From positions 1 to 6,320 of the forward strand of contig JAPLNJ010000766.1 in the NCBI GenBank assembly GCA_026692885.1: a DNA stretch of 6,320 nucleotides. Reading direction: 5' to 3'. Position 1 is the stretch's first letter, and the number at the start of each line of letters is the position of its first letter. This document shows positions 6,048-6,320 of the stretch, in pieces. This DNA is from Planctomycetota bacterium (GTDB taxonomy: Bacteria; Planctomycetota; Planctomycetia; Pirellulales; Pirellulaceae). The notes below the pieces were generated by a model. The model was not told the origin of the DNA, did no database searches, and saw only the letters and a program-made list of their open reading frames with translations. Made by a program: the position numbers and the translations under genes.

Positions 6048-6308
6048 CAACCATTTGCCGAGAAGAAGCTGGTCCGGGCGTCGTACGACAAGCTGGAACT
6101 TCAGCAGCCCGAGGCAGTGCCAGTCGCCCAGTTCGACACGTCCCTTGGAATGTCCCGTATGCCACGCACGGCATTCATCCCGCGCGGCAGTCGGCGGCTG
6201 TACGCCTTTGGCACCGAATCTGTGCCAGGACAACGTGAGCCCGGATTGGAGAACGACCCTAATGTACCCAGACCGGAGTCCCCATTGGTGCCCAAGCGAA
6301 TAATGTAG
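6033..6308 (+). pseudogene. possible plus-strand gene remnant without a standard start
   Basis: A plus-strand frame ending in TAG at 6306-6308 reads as plausible protein: it includes FAEKKLVRASYDKLELQQPE, AQFDTSLGMSRMPRTAFIP and GSRRLYAFGTESVPGQ, and its third positions are GC-rich in the 5' half. The first ATG/GTG/TTG in frame is GTG 6117, part-way through the coding-like stretch, so the 5' part lacks a normal start. CTG codons at 6033 and 6036 exist but have only a weak upstream AGGG. I do not recognise a family. It may be the tail of a gene cut off when the STN-module gene became its neighbour, or a chance open frame. It lies head-to-head with the STN-module gene. Confidence 0.25.
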
Positions 6309-6320
6309 CAGCATCCTCCT

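Noticed and set aside
6101..6295. 64-codon minus-strand frame starting with TTG
   Set aside because: It has no ribosome binding site, a Gly/Ser/Pro-rich composition without recognisable pattern, and overlaps the more coding-like plus-strand frame.
5958..6314. N-terminal extension of the STN-module protein to an ATG at 6314
   Set aside because: The extension is rich in Trp, Arg and His, would bury a clear signal peptide, and its AGGAGG touches the ATG with no spacer. ATG 5957 has a properly spaced ribosome binding site.

Overview
The window most likely comes from a GC-rich member of the Planctomycetota. This is inferred from three things: a protein built from tandem secretin/TonB short N-terminal (STN-like) modules followed by a conserved 'DVxDLL...W...GG' block, a neighbouring conserved exported protein of unknown function, and a GC-rich palindromic repeat of a kind I recall from planctomycete genomes. 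No 16S or other taxonomic marker is present, so the assignment is tentative.

Three genes, all on the minus strand, fill most of the window. In transcription order: (i) 5957-4161 encodes an exported 598-residue protein with three tandem STN-like modules. (ii) 4164-2707 encodes an exported 485-residue conserved protein of unknown function and overlaps the first gene by 4 bp (ATGA), so the two look translationally coupled. (iii) 2333-309 encodes an exported 674-residue protein with a lectin/glucanase-like jelly roll, a clan GH-A-type TIM-barrel glycosidase domain and a C-terminal beta domain. All three have signal peptides, so the locus appears to serve the cell envelope or periplasm. The glycosidase gene is separated from the pair by a 373-bp gap and may have its own promoter.

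The most notable non-coding feature is a pair of 171-bp palindromic elements in opposite orientation, at 53-223 and 2521-2691. They align without gaps at 156 of 171 positions (about 91%). Each has near-perfect terminal inverted repeats beginning GGCCTTGATC. The copy at 2521-2691 is flanked, flush with both ends, by a perfect 9-bp direct repeat (CTCTTCCGC), which looks like a target-site duplication. It is therefore probably a non-autonomous, MITE-like mobile element. The two copies bracket the glycosidase gene; the upstream copy landed just beyond the stop codon of the 485-residue protein gene.

The right end (5958-6320) is the leader of the STN-protein gene. It also holds a small perfect hairpin and a plus-strand reading frame that looks coding but lacks a standard start codon, possibly a gene remnant. 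No RNA genes, CRISPR array, transposase or defence system were seen.
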